This document shows positions 8,677-19,013 of a DNA stretch of 64,000 bases, piece after piece. Within the stretch, counting starts at the first letter, position 1; each line of letters opens with the position of its first letter. The notes under the pieces were generated by a model, which saw nothing but the letters and a program-made list of their open reading frames with translations, was not told the DNA's origin and searched no databases. The DNA comes from Roseibium alexandrii DFL-11 (lineage in GTDB: Bacteria; Pseudomonadota; Alphaproteobacteria; Rhizobiales; Stappiaceae), in the NCBI RefSeq assembly GCF_000158095.2, contig NZ_CM011002.1, positions 1,503,228 through 1,567,227 on the forward strand, read 5' to 3'. Both the position numbers and the translations under genes were made by a program.

Positions 8677-9714
8677 TTACGATTTGCCGCCGCGTTCTGC
8701 AAGTTTTCTGACCGCAGCAACTTCGCGGAACCATTGTTTCACAGGTTTTGCGGGTGTTCCGCCGTAGCGTCCGCCAGCTTCCAGGCTTTCGCTGACAACG
8801 CTGACCGCCGCAACCTGAGCGCCCATGCCGATAGTGACATGCCCACCCACTCCGCTCTGTCCGCCAATCGCCACATAATCTTCAAGCGTTGCACTGCCGG
8901 AGATACCGACCTGCGAGACGACGACACAGTGACGGCCAATGACGACATTGTGGCCGATCTGGACCTGGTTATCGATCTTTGTGCCTTCACCAATCACGGT
9001 GTCGCGGTTGGCCCCTCGGTCAATGGTGGTGTTGGCGCCGATCTCAACGTCATCTTGAATAACGACCCGCCCAACCTGCGGCACCTTCAAGTGCCCACCC
9101 GGTCCCATGGCGTAGCCAAATCCGTCTTGCCCGCAGCACACACCGGGGTGAAAATAAACACGATTGCCCAGGATTGAATGCTGGACGGAACAATTGGCGC
9201 CGATGACACAGTCGCGGCCGATACGCACTCCAGCCCCGATCACCGCATTGCTGCGAATGACAGTCCCAGCACCAATTTCTGCACCTGCCCCGACAACCGC
9301 CCCCGGCTCAAGACACACACCGTCTTCAAGACTTGCAGTCTCATCGACCGATGCACGCTCGGATACCCCCTCGACACCAGCCTGACGCGGGACCATTGCT
9401 TCGGGAAAGAGTTGAGCCAGCACTTTGGCCCACGACCGGTAAGCATCCCTGCAGACAAGCGCGGCAACGCCTTCGGGAACCTTGTCCTTGTGGCGGGTGC
9501 TGACCAGACAGCCGGCTGCTGCAGTGGTGGTCAGCGCGTCGAGGTAGGCCGTGTTGTCGAAAAACACCAGCATGCCCGGACCGGCGTCTTCAAGCGGGGC
9601 AACTCCGGTGATTTCGGTTTCCGGTGCACCGTTCACCAGTTCGGCCTCTGCCCAACCGACGATATCGCCGAGGCGTATACCTTCTGGAAAGTGAAAGAAT
9701 TTCGGCTCGGACAT
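8677..9714 (-). CDS. lpxD: UDP-3-O-(3-hydroxyacyl)glucosamine N-acyltransferase
   Basis: A 345-aa protein from the ATG at 9714 ([12 protein letters not shown]), which has GAGG eight bases upstream. An ATG two codons earlier is possible, but a much longer start at 9834 would run through the terminator hairpin. The N-terminal domain (about 1-110) binds uridine; the middle is a left-handed beta-helix of hexapeptide repeats with '[22 protein letters not shown]', where the active-site His is expected. The C-terminal helix ends 'KLAERGGKS'. It transfers the second hydroxyacyl chain in lipid A synthesis. It follows bamA, separated by a hairpin. Confidence 0.96.
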   Translation of the reverse strand: MSEPKFFHFPEGIRLGDIVGWAEAELVNGAPETEITGVAPLEDAGPGMLVFFDNTAYLDALTTTAAAGCLVSTRHKDKVPEGVAALVCRDAYRSWAKVLAQLFPEAMVPRQAGVEGVSERASVDETASLEDGVCLEPGAVVGAGAEIGAGTVIRSNAVIGAGVRIGRDCVIGANCSVQHSILGNRVYFHPGVCCGQDGFGYAMGPGGHLKVPQVGRVVIQDDVEIGANTTIDRGANRDTVIGEGTKIDNQVQIGHNVVIGRHCVVVSQVGISGSATLEDYVAIGGQSGVGGHVTIGMGAQVAAVSVVSESLEAGGRYGGTPAKPVKQWFREVAAVRKLAERGGKS

Positions 9715-9760
9715 CGGCATATCCTCTTTTGAACACCTGCGGTCCGGTTTGACCGTAACA

Positions 9761-9797
9761 AAAACGGCCGCCGTTTGATGCGGCGGCCGTCGGTTTT
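9761..9797 (-). terminator. Strong hairpin between bamA and lpxD
   Basis: A perfect 10-bp GC-rich stem (9764-9773 with 9781-9790) and 7-nt loop is followed on the minus strand by TTTTGTTA, so it can stop transcription after bamA. As lpxD lies about 50 bp further in the same direction, it may act as a partial terminator or lpxD may have its own promoter. Confidence 0.75.
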
Positions 9798-9814
9798 TGG
9801 GTAAAAACCGCTTC

Positions 9815-12193
9815 TTAGAAGGTGGTGCCACCACTCAGGCGGAACACCTGGGTGCGGTCAGAATCTTCTTTCAGGAGCGGGTAAGCAAAGTCTGCCTTGA
9901 GCGGACCGAATGGCGACTGCCACCGGATACCGAAGCCGACAGAGGCACGCAGGTCAAATCCATTGGACAGGATCCGGCCACCACCGTTCTCTACGATGTC
10001 AACGAGCTCATTGTCGGCATCCCACAAGGAGCCGGCATCCGCAAACAGTGCACCGCCAAGGCCGAGTTCTTTCGGAATGCCCGGGATCGGGAACTGTGCC
10101 TCGGTTGACGCTGCGAAGTACCAACGACCACCAATCGCGTCATCAGACGTCGCGTCGCGTGGGCCGATACCCCGGTTCTCAAAGCCGCGGATCAGATTGC
10201 CGCCGAGCATGAACTGCTCTGACACCCGAAGACGCTCATTGAGACCCATGATATTGCCACCCCGGAACTGAACGCTACCGACGAGGCCGTAGTCTGCGAG
10301 GATTTCCTTGTAGGCACGCGCCTGGATTTCACTCTTGATGTACTGGCTGTCGCCACCAACACCTGCAAACTCCTGCCTGAAGGAGGCGTAGATGCCATCC
10401 GTCGGGTTCAGGTTGCGGTCAAGCGTGTTGTAGCGCAGTTCATAGCCAACCAGCGAAGTGAGGTAGGTTCCAAGGGAGTCACAGACAGCCAGCGAGAGGT
10501 TGGCAGTGCTACAGTTATTGATCCCTGTCGAGCCATATTTGCCGTCGGTGTTCTTCTCTTCATAGATTGCGTAGAACAGACGGAGCGTTGTTTCGTCTTC
10601 GCGCAGCGGCAAGGTAAAGCCGAAGCCACCGCCTGTCCGCTCTTCATCAAAAGAGCGGTAGCTGTTGGCATCATTCACCTGACGGTAGACATCAAGATCC
10701 AGGGCGACCCGGCGGCCCATGAAGAACGGCTCGATGAACCGGAACTCGTAGGTCTGGGTATCTGAACCACCACCAACACCGATTTTAACGTACTGGCCAC
10801 GGCCCAGGAAGTTGCGCTCGGTCAGGGAGATATCACCAACCACGCCATCGGTCGTCGAGTAACCGATACCGAAGGAGATTTCACCTGTCGGTTTTTCTTC
10901 AACCTGCACATTCACAATCACGCGATCGGGCGCACTGCCCTGCTGCGTCGTGATGGAAACGCGCTCAAAGAAGTTCAAGTTCCGCAAGCGGCGCTCAGCC
11001 TTGTCGACCAAGGCACGGTTGAACGCATCGCCTTCAGCAACATCAAACTCGCGGCGGATGACATATTCGCGGGTCCGGTCGTTGCCGATGATGTTGATGC
11101 GCTCAACATACGCCCGCGGGCCTTCCTCAATGTAGTAGATCAGATCGATCGTGTTGTTTTCATAGTTACGGGAACCACGCGGACGCACACGAGCAAACGC
11201 ATAACCTTCTTCAGAAACGCGAAGTGTGATGTCTTCGACGGACTGCTCTACGCGCAGGGCGTTGAATGTCCGGCCGCTGCGGGTCCGCACCAGCCTGCGC
11301 AGATCTTCCGGGTCAACTTCGGCGATCGTGGAAACGACCTCAACGTTGCCGACATCGTAGCGATCGCCCTCGTCCACCGTGAAGGTCACGTAGAAGATGT
11401 TGTTCTCACGGTCGAGATCAGCACTCACAGAGACGATACGGAAATCCGCATAACCTTTGTTGTTGTAGTACTGGCGCAGCAGCTCTTCGTCCGCGGCCAG
11501 GCGATCGGGATCGTATGTGTCGGTGCTGCGCAACCAGCTAAGCAACCCACTCTCACGGGTTCGGATCACGTCCCGAAGACGGCCGTCGCTGAACGAGTTG
11601 TTGCCGATGAAGCTGATGCGCTCCACACCGGTCTTCGCACCTTCATTGATTTCAAAGACCAGATCGACCCGGTTCTGACCGCGCTCAATGATCTTCGGCT
11701 CAACGGCTGCGCCATAACGGCCGCTGCGGCGGTAAGCTTCCAAAATGCTCTGGACGTCGGACTGGACTTTAGCGCGAGAGAGCATGGACCGCGACTGGGA
11801 ACGAACAGCCGTCGCCAGAGCATCGTCCTTGATCTTCCGGTTCCCCTCAAAGGAGACGCGGGTGATCATCGGGTTCTCAGTAACGGTCACGATGACGGTG
11901 CTGCCACGCGGGGTGATTTCAACCGTGGCAAACAAACCGGTTGCATACAGCGCCTTCAAAGACTCATCGACATCAGCCGCGCCATAAGAGCGGCCGGGAA
12001 CGATGGTCATGTAGCTGATGACCGTATCTTCCTCGATGCGGCTGGTACCGCGTACTTCAATGTTGCGGGCAACAGCAGCTTCTGCCTGTGTCGCCCCCGC
12101 AAACGGCCCAAAGTTGTCCGGAACGAACGACCCGGCTGCGAGAACCGCGGTCGCCAAAATTGCGGCTCTCAAGTGTTTCTGCAATCGCTGCAT
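9815..12193 (-). CDS. bamA: Outer membrane protein assembly factor BamA
   Basis: A 792-aa Omp85 protein that inserts beta-barrel proteins into the outer membrane. The chosen ATG gives a signal peptide (about 1-40, '[17 protein letters not shown] ... ATQAEAA'); a GTG at 12247 is a less likely start. POTRA domains fill about residues 40-410 (first '[20 protein letters not shown]', last '[24 protein letters not shown]'). The 16-strand barrel follows and ends in an aromatic residue (SGGTTF). 'GIGPRD' carries part of the conserved barrel-lid loop 6 region '[14 protein letters not shown]'. Downstream of rseP and upstream of lpxD, as in many proteobacteria. Confidence 0.96.
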   Translation of the reverse strand: MQRLQKHLRAAILATAVLAAGSFVPDNFGPFAGATQAEAAVARNIEVRGTSRIEEDTVISYMTIVPGRSYGAADVDESLKALYATGLFATVEITPRGSTVIVTVTENPMITRVSFEGNRKIKDDALATAVRSQSRSMLSRAKVQSDVQSILEAYRRSGRYGAAVEPKIIERGQNRVDLVFEINEGAKTGVERISFIGNNSFSDGRLRDVIRTRESGLLSWLRSTDTYDPDRLAADEELLRQYYNNKGYADFRIVSVSADLDRENNIFYVTFTVDEGDRYDVGNVEVVSTIAEVDPEDLRRLVRTRSGRTFNALRVEQSVEDITLRVSEEGYAFARVRPRGSRNYENNTIDLIYYIEEGPRAYVERINIIGNDRTREYVIRREFDVAEGDAFNRALVDKAERRLRNLNFFERVSITTQQGSAPDRVIVNVQVEEKPTGEISFGIGYSTTDGVVGDISLTERNFLGRGQYVKIGVGGGSDTQTYEFRFIEPFFMGRRVALDLDVYRQVNDANSYRSFDEERTGGGFGFTLPLREDETTLRLFYAIYEEKNTDGKYGSTGINNCSTANLSLAVCDSLGTYLTSLVGYELRYNTLDRNLNPTDGIYASFRQEFAGVGGDSQYIKSEIQARAYKEILADYGLVGSVQFRGGNIMGLNERLRVSEQFMLGGNLIRGFENRGIGPRDATSDDAIGGRWYFAASTEAQFPIPGIPKELGLGGALFADAGSLWDADNELVDIVENGGGRILSNGFDLRASVGFGIRWQSPFGPLKADFAYPLLKEDSDRTQVFRLSGGTTF

Positions 12194-12366
12194 CAGTGCG
12201 CTATGCCTTTGTTTTTCAAAACCCCGTCTCGAGATTCTTCCGATCACCCTCGGAGAATCTCAAAAATCGACCCATGTTTTATAGGTTTTTACCGATAACG
12301 CAACAGCAGTTGGCCGCCGAAATCGATTTAGTCAGAGGACGTTGCGTCAATGTCACGGCTCCCCGC

Positions 12367-13503
12367 TTAAAGGCTCATTAATCGCCAGATATCGTTCCAA
12401 GTCGCGAACACCATCAGCATTAATACGAGGCCCAAACCGATGCGGAATCCGACTTCCTGCACCTTCTCATTGAGTGGTTTTCCACGGATAGCTTCAGCCG
12501 CGTAGAACACCAGATGCCCACCGTCCAGAATCGGGATCGGAAGCAGGTTGATGAACCCGATGGACACGGACAGGAAGCCCGCGAGACTGATAAGCTCGAT
12601 CAAACCGAACTGCGCGACCGTTCCGGACACCTGCGCAATCTGAATCGGGCCACCCAGCTGCTGCGGCGACTGCTCTCCGGCGAACATTTCTCCGATGAAA
12701 TTGATCGTGTCGTAGATGATCTTGTAGGTGCGTAGCACTCCTTCCCAGAGCGCGCCGCCAACACCGAGCTGCTTCAAGATACGGGTATTTTCGTCACTTG
12801 CGATTGCCACGCCAATGCGCGGCTCCCGGTACTCAACGCCGAACTGATTGACGTCGGTGACATAAACGGGAACCACTGTCGCTGTGAGCTCGGCCCCATC
12901 CCGTTCGATCCCGAGGACCAGCGGCTGGTCCGGGTTATGGCGCACTGTCCATTTCAAATCTTCAAAATAAGACAATGGTTTGTCATTGATCGACAGGATT
13001 CGGTCACCCGTCTGAATACCGGCTGTTTCGGCAGCTGATCCCTCGATAACCGTGGACACGACCGGCAAGAGCTGCGGCTTTCCGTAAGCCATGAAGATCC
13101 CGGCAAAAATGATGACTGCCAGGATGAAATTGGCAATCGGACCGGCTGCCACGATCGCCGCACGCTGCCATACGGGTTTTGCGATGAAGGCTGTTCTGCG
13201 TTCTTCCTCGCTCATACTGGCAATGTATTCCCGGTCTGGAACACTCGCGGCATTCTCGTCACCGGCAAATTTCACATAGCCGCCAAGGGGAATAAGCGAC
13301 ACTTTCCAACGCGTGCCGTGTTTGTCGTACCAGCCGAACAATTCCCGCCCAAAACCAACGGAAAAAGCGTCCACCTTCACGTTGCACCACCGCGCAACGG
13401 CAAAGTGGCCGAGCTCATGAAAGAAGACGACGATCGTCAGAACAAACAGGAACGGTGCCATATAGCCGATCAGAAGGTCGTAGGCAGAGCCAAATATTTC
13501 CAT
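12367..13503 (-). CDS. rseP: RIP metalloprotease RseP (site-2 protease; MmpA-like)
   Basis: A 378-aa inner membrane zinc protease. The zinc motif HELGH is at residues 29-33, inside the first transmembrane segment. A PDZ domain follows (about 125-215, 'SAAETAGIQTGDRILSINDKPL'). The third membrane region contains 'FINLLPIPILDGGHLVF', with the Asp that completes the metal site. The family cleaves membrane-anchored anti-sigma factors and other single-pass proteins; the Caulobacter orthologue is called MmpA. It precedes bamA in transcription and follows dxr. The specific substrates here cannot be read from sequence. Confidence 0.96.
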   Translation of the reverse strand: MEIFGSAYDLLIGYMAPFLFVLTIVVFFHELGHFAVARWCNVKVDAFSVGFGRELFGWYDKHGTRWKVSLIPLGGYVKFAGDENAASVPDREYIASMSEEERRTAFIAKPVWQRAAIVAAGPIANFILAVIIFAGIFMAYGKPQLLPVVSTVIEGSAAETAGIQTGDRILSINDKPLSYFEDLKWTVRHNPDQPLVLGIERDGAELTATVVPVYVTDVNQFGVEYREPRIGVAIASDENTRILKQLGVGGALWEGVLRTYKIIYDTINFIGEMFAGEQSPQQLGGPIQIAQVSGTVAQFGLIELISLAGFLSVSIGFINLLPIPILDGGHLVFYAAEAIRGKPLNEKVQEVGFRIGLGLVLMLMVFATWNDIWRLMSL

Positions 13504-13602
13504 GAGATTTCCGATTGTTCCCGCACAGTCCTTAAGCGCTACCTTAATAGCAATGGAATTACGGCACGTTAATGATCCAGCATTCGTTTCGCACCGGATA
13601 AA

Positions 13603-14814
13603 TTAGGCGGCGCGGCTTGAAATCCAATGCCCGGTCCAAACACGGGCTTCCTGATCCAGCGCCAGCACGTCTTCTACCGTCGCAGCTGGTGCAAGCTTTC
13701 CTTTGGCAGAAAACGCCGATAACGCCTCTTCGACAGCTGCCGGGATGTCCATAAACCCGATCGCGCCCTTCAGAAAGGCCGCAACAGCTGTTTCGTCGGC
13801 GGCATTTAGAACCGCTGGCGCTGTACCGCCCGACCGAAGCGCCTCCAGCGCGATACGCAGTGCAGGAAACCGCTTCATATCCGGTGCCTCAAACGTCAGC
13901 GATCCAAGTTTCGCCAAATCCAGGCGCTCGACAGGTGTTTGCATCCGGCGCGGATAGGCCATGCAATGGGCAATCGGCGTGCGCATATCGGGACTGCCGA
14001 GCTGCGCAAGAAGCGAGCCATCGCGGTATTGGACAAGCCCGTGAACGGCAGACTGCGGATGGACCAGCACATCCAACTGATCTGCACTCACCGGAAAAAG
14101 GTGATGAGCCTCAATAACTTCAAGACCCTTGTTCATCATGGTTGCGCTGTCGATGGAAATCCGCGCGCCCATATCCCAATTCGGGTGTTTGAGCGCTTGC
14201 TGCGGTGTCACCCGCACCATGTCTTCAAACGCCATCGTCCGGAACGGGCCGCCAGACGCAGTCAGGATGACCTTTTCAATGCTGTCCGGGTGCGATGCCT
14301 CGAAGACCTGGAATATCGCGTTGTGCTCACTGTCGACCGGCAGGATTTCGGCGTCCTCTGCCGCAATCTTGCCCATGAACAGGTCCCCAGCACAAACCAG
14401 GCACTCCTTGTTGGCCAGCGCAATCCGCCGCCCGGGCTTAATGGCAGCCATGGTCGGCAAAAGTCCGGCGGCGCCCACAATGGCGCCGATGACAAGATCT
14501 GTGTCCCGGTCAACCGCCTCAAACACAGCTTGATCTCCGGACGCGGTATCAATCCCGCTTCCCGAAAGGCGGTTTTTCAGATCCTCAAAGTTTCGTGGAT
14601 CGCACAAAACAGCAGATTTGGCGTTCAACCGGAGCGCCATTTCTGCCAAGGCGTCAGCGCTTGAATTCGCAACCAAGGCAACAACTTCAAAGCGGTCAGG
14701 ATTGCGGGCGATCAAATCTGCGACACTCTGGCCGATTGATCCGGTCGCACCAAGAACCGTAACGCGGACCGTTTTTGCCGGGTAGTCTTGCTCTTGTTCC
14801 GCCGTCAACGGCAC
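13603..14814 (-). CDS. dxr: 1-deoxy-D-xylulose-5-phosphate reductoisomerase
   Basis: A 403-aa enzyme converting DXP to MEP with NADPH, the committed step of the non-mevalonate isoprenoid pathway. The NADPH-binding loop 'VTVLGATGSIGQSVADLI' is near residue 20. Further marks are 'ALANKECLVCAGDLF', the metal site 'LPVDSEHNAIFQ' and the lid 'TASGGPFR'. 'HPNWDMGARISIDSATMMNKGLEVIEAHHLF' is the substrate-binding region. It starts 8 bp after the cdsA stop, so it is part of the uppS-cdsA-dxr-rseP run. Isoprenoid precursors feed undecaprenyl phosphate made by UppS encoded two genes upstream. Confidence 0.97.
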   Translation of the reverse strand: MPLTAEQEQDYPAKTVRVTVLGATGSIGQSVADLIARNPDRFEVVALVANSSADALAEMALRLNAKSAVLCDPRNFEDLKNRLSGSGIDTASGDQAVFEAVDRDTDLVIGAIVGAAGLLPTMAAIKPGRRIALANKECLVCAGDLFMGKIAAEDAEILPVDSEHNAIFQVFEASHPDSIEKVILTASGGPFRTMAFEDMVRVTPQQALKHPNWDMGARISIDSATMMNKGLEVIEAHHLFPVSADQLDVLVHPQSAVHGLVQYRDGSLLAQLGSPDMRTPIAHCMAYPRRMQTPVERLDLAKLGSLTFEAPDMKRFPALRIALEALRSGGTAPAVLNAADETAVAAFLKGAIGFMDIPAAVEEALSAFSAKGKLAPAATVEDVLALDQEARVWTGHWISSRAA

Positions 14815-14822
14815 TCTCCCAC

Positions 14823-15665
14823 TCAGAATAGAGCCAAGCTGTTTAAAGGATCTGCAAACGTTCCACCGGCAAACAGGCCGATCAGCACCGCAAAGATAGC
14901 AGCGGCAACAAGGCCATCAATCCGATCCATGATACCGCCATGTCCGGGGATCAGCTGGCTGGAATCTTTAACGTCAAATCGGCGTTTGATCGCAGATTCC
15001 AACAAATCACCGGCTTGTGAGGCAATTGACAAGATAGCCGCAAGCACGGCCCACGTCAGAAGCTGACTGGCTCCGCTGACCGCCGCGACGCCGACACCGA
15101 AAACGATTGCGATGGTCAAACCGCCTATTGCACCAGACCAGGTTTTCTTCGGCGACACTCTTGCCCAGAGTTTGGGGCCGCCAATTGCCCGGCCGGTGAA
15201 GTACGCAAAGATATCCGTCGCCCAAACAACAAAGAACAAAAAGAAAGTGAAAACCAAACCGCCAGTGCCTGCCCGCAAGGACAAGAGCGCTGTCAGGGCT
15301 AGGCCGCTGTAGGCGATGCCTTCCGCCCCCCAGCGCCCTTCCCTCGAAAAACCGGACAAAACCAGGGTCGCGGCCGCACCAGCAGCTACGACCAACAGTC
15401 CTTCAACATGAAAACCAAATAGCTTCAGACCACATGCACCGACGAGGGCTACCTGCCCGGCAATCGCCGGAACCGATGTCTGCTTGGTCCCGGTGATCGT
15501 GAACCACTCGGACAGGAAAAGGATGGCAGCCGCCAACACAAGGACCGCATATGCCCATCCACCCAGATAAATCAGCCCAAGAACCAGAGGCCCTAAAACC
15601 GCTGCAGACAGAACCCGCAGCTGCAGATTGCTTTTCGTTTTGGCTGGAAGGTGTTGATCAGGCAT
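14823..15665 (-). CDS. cdsA: Phosphatidate cytidylyltransferase
   Basis: A 280-aa polytopic membrane enzyme forming CDP-diacylglycerol from phosphatidic acid and CTP. About seven hydrophobic segments are present. The C-terminal CdsA signature is clear: 'VSPKKTWSGAIGGL' and 'SAIKRRFDVKDSSQLIPGHGGIMDRIDGLVAAA'. It lies between uppS and dxr in the usual order. It supplies all phospholipid head-group pathways. Nothing unusual is seen. Confidence 0.96.
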   Translation of the reverse strand: MPDQHLPAKTKSNLQLRVLSAAVLGPLVLGLIYLGGWAYAVLVLAAAILFLSEWFTITGTKQTSVPAIAGQVALVGACGLKLFGFHVEGLLVVAAGAAATLVLSGFSREGRWGAEGIAYSGLALTALLSLRAGTGGLVFTFFLFFVVWATDIFAYFTGRAIGGPKLWARVSPKKTWSGAIGGLTIAIVFGVGVAAVSGASQLLTWAVLAAILSIASQAGDLLESAIKRRFDVKDSSQLIPGHGGIMDRIDGLVAAAIFAVLIGLFAGGTFADPLNSLALF

Positions 15666-15680
15666 TACCTTTTTGCGGCC

Positions 15681-16448
15681 TCAAAGTGCCTGTGCGGTGA
15701 CACCACCGTACCGCCGATCCCGGTTACCGAAGCATTCCAGCGCTTGATCCAGCGCAGCTTCATCGAAATCGGGCCACATGAGATCCGAGAAATAGAACTC
15801 TGTATAGGCCGCCTGCCATAGGAGGAAATTCGAAAGGCGTAATTCGCCACTTGTGCGCACGATCAGATCCGGATCAGGTAGACCCACCGTGTCGAGTTCT
15901 GCGGAAATATGGGATTCCGAAATAGCACTTGGTTCAATTTCGCCGCGCGCCACCTTCTCACACAACTTTTTGACAGCAGCGGTCAATTCCTGGCGCGCGC
16001 CGTAGTTGAAGGCAACAACCAGCTCCATGCCCGTGTTGTTGCGGGTCAGTTCCTCGGCATCGAGCAAAAGTTTGAGGATCCCGGCGTCGAGATTGTCGCG
16101 TTCACCGATTATGCGGATGCGGATGTTTTCCCGGTGCAACTCGCTCAAGTCACGCTGCACGAACCGGCGCAGCAGCCCCATCAAAAATCTGACTTCAGGC
16201 TCCGGCCGGCTCCAGTTTTCCGTCGAAAAGCTGTAGATCGTTACTATCCCGACGCCCCGTAGAGCGGCATGACGGATGATTTTACGGAGTGCCTCCAGCC
16301 CCTGACGGTGACCTTCGGTACGCGGCAGGCCGCGGGAAGACGCCCACCGGCCATTTCCGTCCATGATGAACGCAACATGGTTTGGCACATGCGAAGGCGC
16401 GGCCGAAACCGGCTCTGCATTTGCCTGTCGTTCCAGGTTGCTGCTCAT
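15681..16448 (-). CDS. uppS: Isoprenyl transferase (undecaprenyl diphosphate synthase)
   Basis: A 255-aa cis-prenyltransferase. Signatures: 'HVAFIMDGNGRWASSRGLPRTEGHRQG' (with the catalytic Asp of the MDGNGRW loop), 'TIYSFSTENWSRP', and near the C-terminus 'DLIVRTSGELRLSNFLLWQAAYTEFYF'. It extends farnesyl diphosphate to the C55 carrier used for peptidoglycan and LPS O-antigen. It is followed by cdsA after 15 bp, and frr lies 32 bp upstream. The N-terminal 20 residues are variable. Typical length. Confidence 0.96.
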   Translation of the reverse strand: MSSNLERQANAEPVSAAPSHVPNHVAFIMDGNGRWASSRGLPRTEGHRQGLEALRKIIRHAALRGVGIVTIYSFSTENWSRPEPEVRFLMGLLRRFVQRDLSELHRENIRIRIIGERDNLDAGILKLLLDAEELTRNNTGMELVVAFNYGARQELTAAVKKLCEKVARGEIEPSAISESHISAELDTVGLPDPDLIVRTSGELRLSNFLLWQAAYTEFYFSDLMWPDFDEAALDQALECFGNRDRRYGGVTAQAL

Positions 16449-16480
16449 CCTAGTCCTCGACTGCTGGCTAGATGCCGCGC

Positions 16481-17044
16481 TTAAACCTGCGAAATCTCCG
16501 CCTCTTTCTTCGCAAGCATCGCATCCACTTCGCCGATCATCCCATCGGTTAGTTTTTGAACTTCGTCAGATGCAACACGGCTGTCGTCTTGAGAGATCTC
16601 GCCGTCTTTTTCTGCCTTCTTGGCGTCATCCATACCGTCGCGGCGTACATGGCGGATCGCCACCTTGGCCTGTTCGGCATATTTATGCGCAACCTTGATC
16701 AGCTCCTGACGGCGCTCCTGGTTGAGCTCGGGGATCGGAAGACGCAGCAACTGACCGTCTACCACCGGGTTCAAGCCGAGGTTTGATTCGCGAATAGCTT
16801 TTTCAACAGCGGCAACCATGGACTTGTCCCAGACCTGAATTGCAACCATGCGCGGCTCTGGTACGGAAACGGTTCCAACTTGGCTCAGCGGCATGGACTG
16901 GCCATAAGCATCGACAGAAATCGGATCGAGCATGCTTGCGGATGCGCGGCCTGTCCGCAGACCTGAGAAATCAGTTTTCAGAGAAGAAAGCGCGCCTTGC
17001 ATGCGCCGCTTCAAGTCATCCAGGTCGACACCTTCTACAGACAT
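16481..17044 (-). CDS. frr: Ribosome recycling factor
   Basis: A 187-aa protein with the two-domain RRF layout. A long three-helix bundle includes '[52 protein letters not shown]' and the C-terminal '[28 protein letters not shown]'. With EF-G it splits post-termination ribosomes. It lies after pyrH and before uppS, the standard order. No oddities. Confidence 0.98.
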   Translation of the reverse strand: MSVEGVDLDDLKRRMQGALSSLKTDFSGLRTGRASASMLDPISVDAYGQSMPLSQVGTVSVPEPRMVAIQVWDKSMVAAVEKAIRESNLGLNPVVDGQLLRLPIPELNQERRQELIKVAHKYAEQAKVAIRHVRRDGMDDAKKAEKDGEISQDDSRVASDEVQKLTDGMIGEVDAMLAKKEAEISQV

Positions 17045-17149
17045 TTTGTCCTCACTGTTCTTGTTGCTTAAGCCAAATCAGATCCGGCGCGCCAACATGG
17101 CACAACCGCACCGAAACACAAGTGCTTCAGCCTGTTAGGGGCCGAAAAA

Positions 17150-17872
17150 CTACTCGTCACCCACGACTGTGTAGGTTCCCGTTTCCTGCAACACACTGAC
17201 CAGCGCGCCCGGTGAATGGATCGAGAAGACAATGACAGGGATGGAATTGTCCCGGGCCAAGGCGATCGCAGTGGTGTCCATGACCTTCAGGTTCCGGCTG
17301 ATGACCTCGTCATAGCCGAGGGTTTCATAGCGCTCGGCATCCGGGTTGACCTTGGGGTCCTCTGAATAAACGCCGTCGACCTGCGTGCCCTTCAAAAAGG
17401 CATCGCATTTCATTTCGGCAGCACGCAAGGCCGCCCCACTGTCGGTGGTAAAAAACGGGTTTCCGGTGCCGCCAGCGAAAATGATCACATCACCGTCTTC
17501 CATGTAGCGATCCGCCACACGCTGAGAGAAGGTTTCGCAGATGGATGGAACCGCGACGGCGGACAAGACACGCGCATTGACCTTGAGACGGCGCAAGGCA
17601 TCGGCAAGGGTCAAGCTGTTCATGATGGTTGCGAGCATGCCCATGTGGTCACCGGTCACCCGGTTGCCGCCCTTGGCAGCTACCGCCACGCCGCGGAAGA
17701 TATTGCCGCCGCCAACAACCACGCCGACCTGCGCCCCAAGCGCCACAGCGTCCGCAATTTCCTTTGCAATCCTTTGCACAATCGCCGGGTCAATTCCGAA
17801 AGCCTGCGACCCCATGAGGGCCTCGCCGGAGAGCTTGAGGAGGATCCGTTTCCAACGCAAAGGAGATGTCAT
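17150..17872 (-). CDS. pyrH: UMP kinase
   Basis: A 240-aa amino acid kinase-fold enzyme phosphorylating UMP to UDP. Clear marks are 'RILLKLSGEALMG' at the N-terminus, 'VVVGGGNIFRG', 'GDHMGMLATIMNSLTLADAL' and 'GGTGNPFFTTDSGAALRAAEM'. It is hexameric and allosterically regulated by GTP/UTP in the family. It follows tsf past a terminator-like hairpin, and frr follows about 100 bp downstream. Normal in length. Confidence 0.98.
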   Translation of the reverse strand: MTSPLRWKRILLKLSGEALMGSQAFGIDPAIVQRIAKEIADAVALGAQVGVVVGGGNIFRGVAVAAKGGNRVTGDHMGMLATIMNSLTLADALRRLKVNARVLSAVAVPSICETFSQRVADRYMEDGDVIIFAGGTGNPFFTTDSGAALRAAEMKCDAFLKGTQVDGVYSEDPKVNPDAERYETLGYDEVISRNLKVMDTTAIALARDNSIPVIVFSIHSPGALVSVLQETGTYTVVGDE

Positions 17873-17901
17873 CTGTGCACCTTGGGTAAAATTAAGCCTT
17901 C

Positions 17902-17934
17902 AAAAAAAAGCGCCGGACTAACCGGCGCTTTTCT
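17902..17934 (-). terminator. Terminator downstream of tsf
   Basis: A 7-bp stem GCGCCGG/CCGGCGC extended by A:T pairs, with U-rich flanks on both sides. On the minus strand it lies just past the tsf stop and before pyrH, so it should separate rpsB-tsf from pyrH-frr at least partly. Confidence 0.8.
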
Positions 17935-17941
17935 TGGGACC

Positions 17942-18859
17942 TTACTGCCCGGAGGCTGCCGCCACTTCCGCGGCGAAATCCTGCTCTTCCTTCTCGATCC
18001 CTTCGCCAAGAGCGAAGCGGACGAAACCGGAAAGCTTGACGTCAGTGCCAAGGTCTTTGGCAAGCGCCTCAACGGCCTGCTCAACCGTCTGATCAGGATT
18101 GATCACGAACGCCTGCTTCACGAGAGTAACTTCCTCGTAGAACTTGCGCAGACGGCCTTCCACCATTTTCTCAATGATGTTTTCCGGCTTACCGGATTCA
18201 CGAGCCTGTTCGGAGAACACGGACTTTTCGCGCTCGACCACTTCCTGGTCCAGCTCTTCGGTGTTCAGAGCAAGCGGGCTGGTAGCTGCAACGTGCATGG
18301 CGATCTGACGGCCAAGCGCGTTAAGCTTGTCCTTGTCACCAGAGGATTCCAGTGCAACCAAAACGCCGATCTTGCCGAGACCATCGGCAACTGCGCCGTG
18401 GACATAGGTGGACACAACACCATCGCCGACCGACAGGATCGCGGTCCGGCGAAGGGTCATGTTCTCGCCAATGGTGGCGATCGCATCGGTGATGGAATCA
18501 GCAACAGACTTGCCGTCCAGATTGGCTGCGGTCACTGCGTCGACAGAACCGTCGGTGCCAACGGCAACAGTTGCCACCTTGCCGACCAGCTCCTGGAACC
18601 CTTCGTTGCGGGCAACGAAGTCGGTTTCGGAGTTCAGCTCGATCACTGCAGCCTTTGTACCTTCAGCAGCAACACCAACCAGGCCTTCAGCGGCCACGCG
18701 GCCTGCCTTCTTGGCAGCTTTTGCCAGGCCTTTGGTGCGCAGCCAGTCAACAGCTGCTTCCATGTCACCGCCGTTTTCAGTCAGGGCGGTCTTGCAGTCC
18801 ATCATGCCAGCGCCGGATTTCTCACGGAGCTCTTTTACCATCGCGGCGGTAATGCTCAT
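17942..18859 (-). CDS. tsf: Elongation factor Ts
   Basis: A 305-aa nucleotide exchange factor for EF-Tu. The N-terminal UBA-like domain is clear ('[42 protein letters not shown]'), followed by the core with '[21 protein letters not shown]'. A coiled-coil/C-terminal module ends near '[18 protein letters not shown]'. It is co-transcribed after rpsB, with a stable hairpin in the 150-bp gap. Typical alphaproteobacterial length. Confidence 0.98.
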   Translation of the reverse strand: MSITAAMVKELREKSGAGMMDCKTALTENGGDMEAAVDWLRTKGLAKAAKKAGRVAAEGLVGVAAEGTKAAVIELNSETDFVARNEGFQELVGKVATVAVGTDGSVDAVTAANLDGKSVADSITDAIATIGENMTLRRTAILSVGDGVVSTYVHGAVADGLGKIGVLVALESSGDKDKLNALGRQIAMHVAATSPLALNTEELDQEVVEREKSVFSEQARESGKPENIIEKMVEGRLRKFYEEVTLVKQAFVINPDQTVEQAVEALAKDLGTDVKLSGFVRFALGEGIEKEEQDFAAEVAAASGQ

Positions 18860-18971
18860 CGATTGCCTCGTAGATGGGGGGTTTCAGATGAGACACGGTT
18901 TAGCCGATGGCTTTCCGCGCCTTTATGACGGGCCTGCAACAATTTGCACCCCGCCTTGCGAATTCAACATG

Positions 18972-19003
18972 TTTCTACCGCGCAGATCACCGCGCGGTAG
19001 AAA
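18972..19003 (-). other. Perfect 12-bp hairpin between rpsB and tsf
   Basis: Arms 18972-18983 and 18992-19003 are perfect reverse complements (TTTCTACCGCGC type) with an 8-nt loop. No T-run follows on the minus strand, so it is not a standard terminator. It may be a processing site or an mRNA-stabilising element that sets the S2 to EF-Ts ratio. Confidence 0.6.
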
Positions 19004-19013
19004 TCAGATCAAC

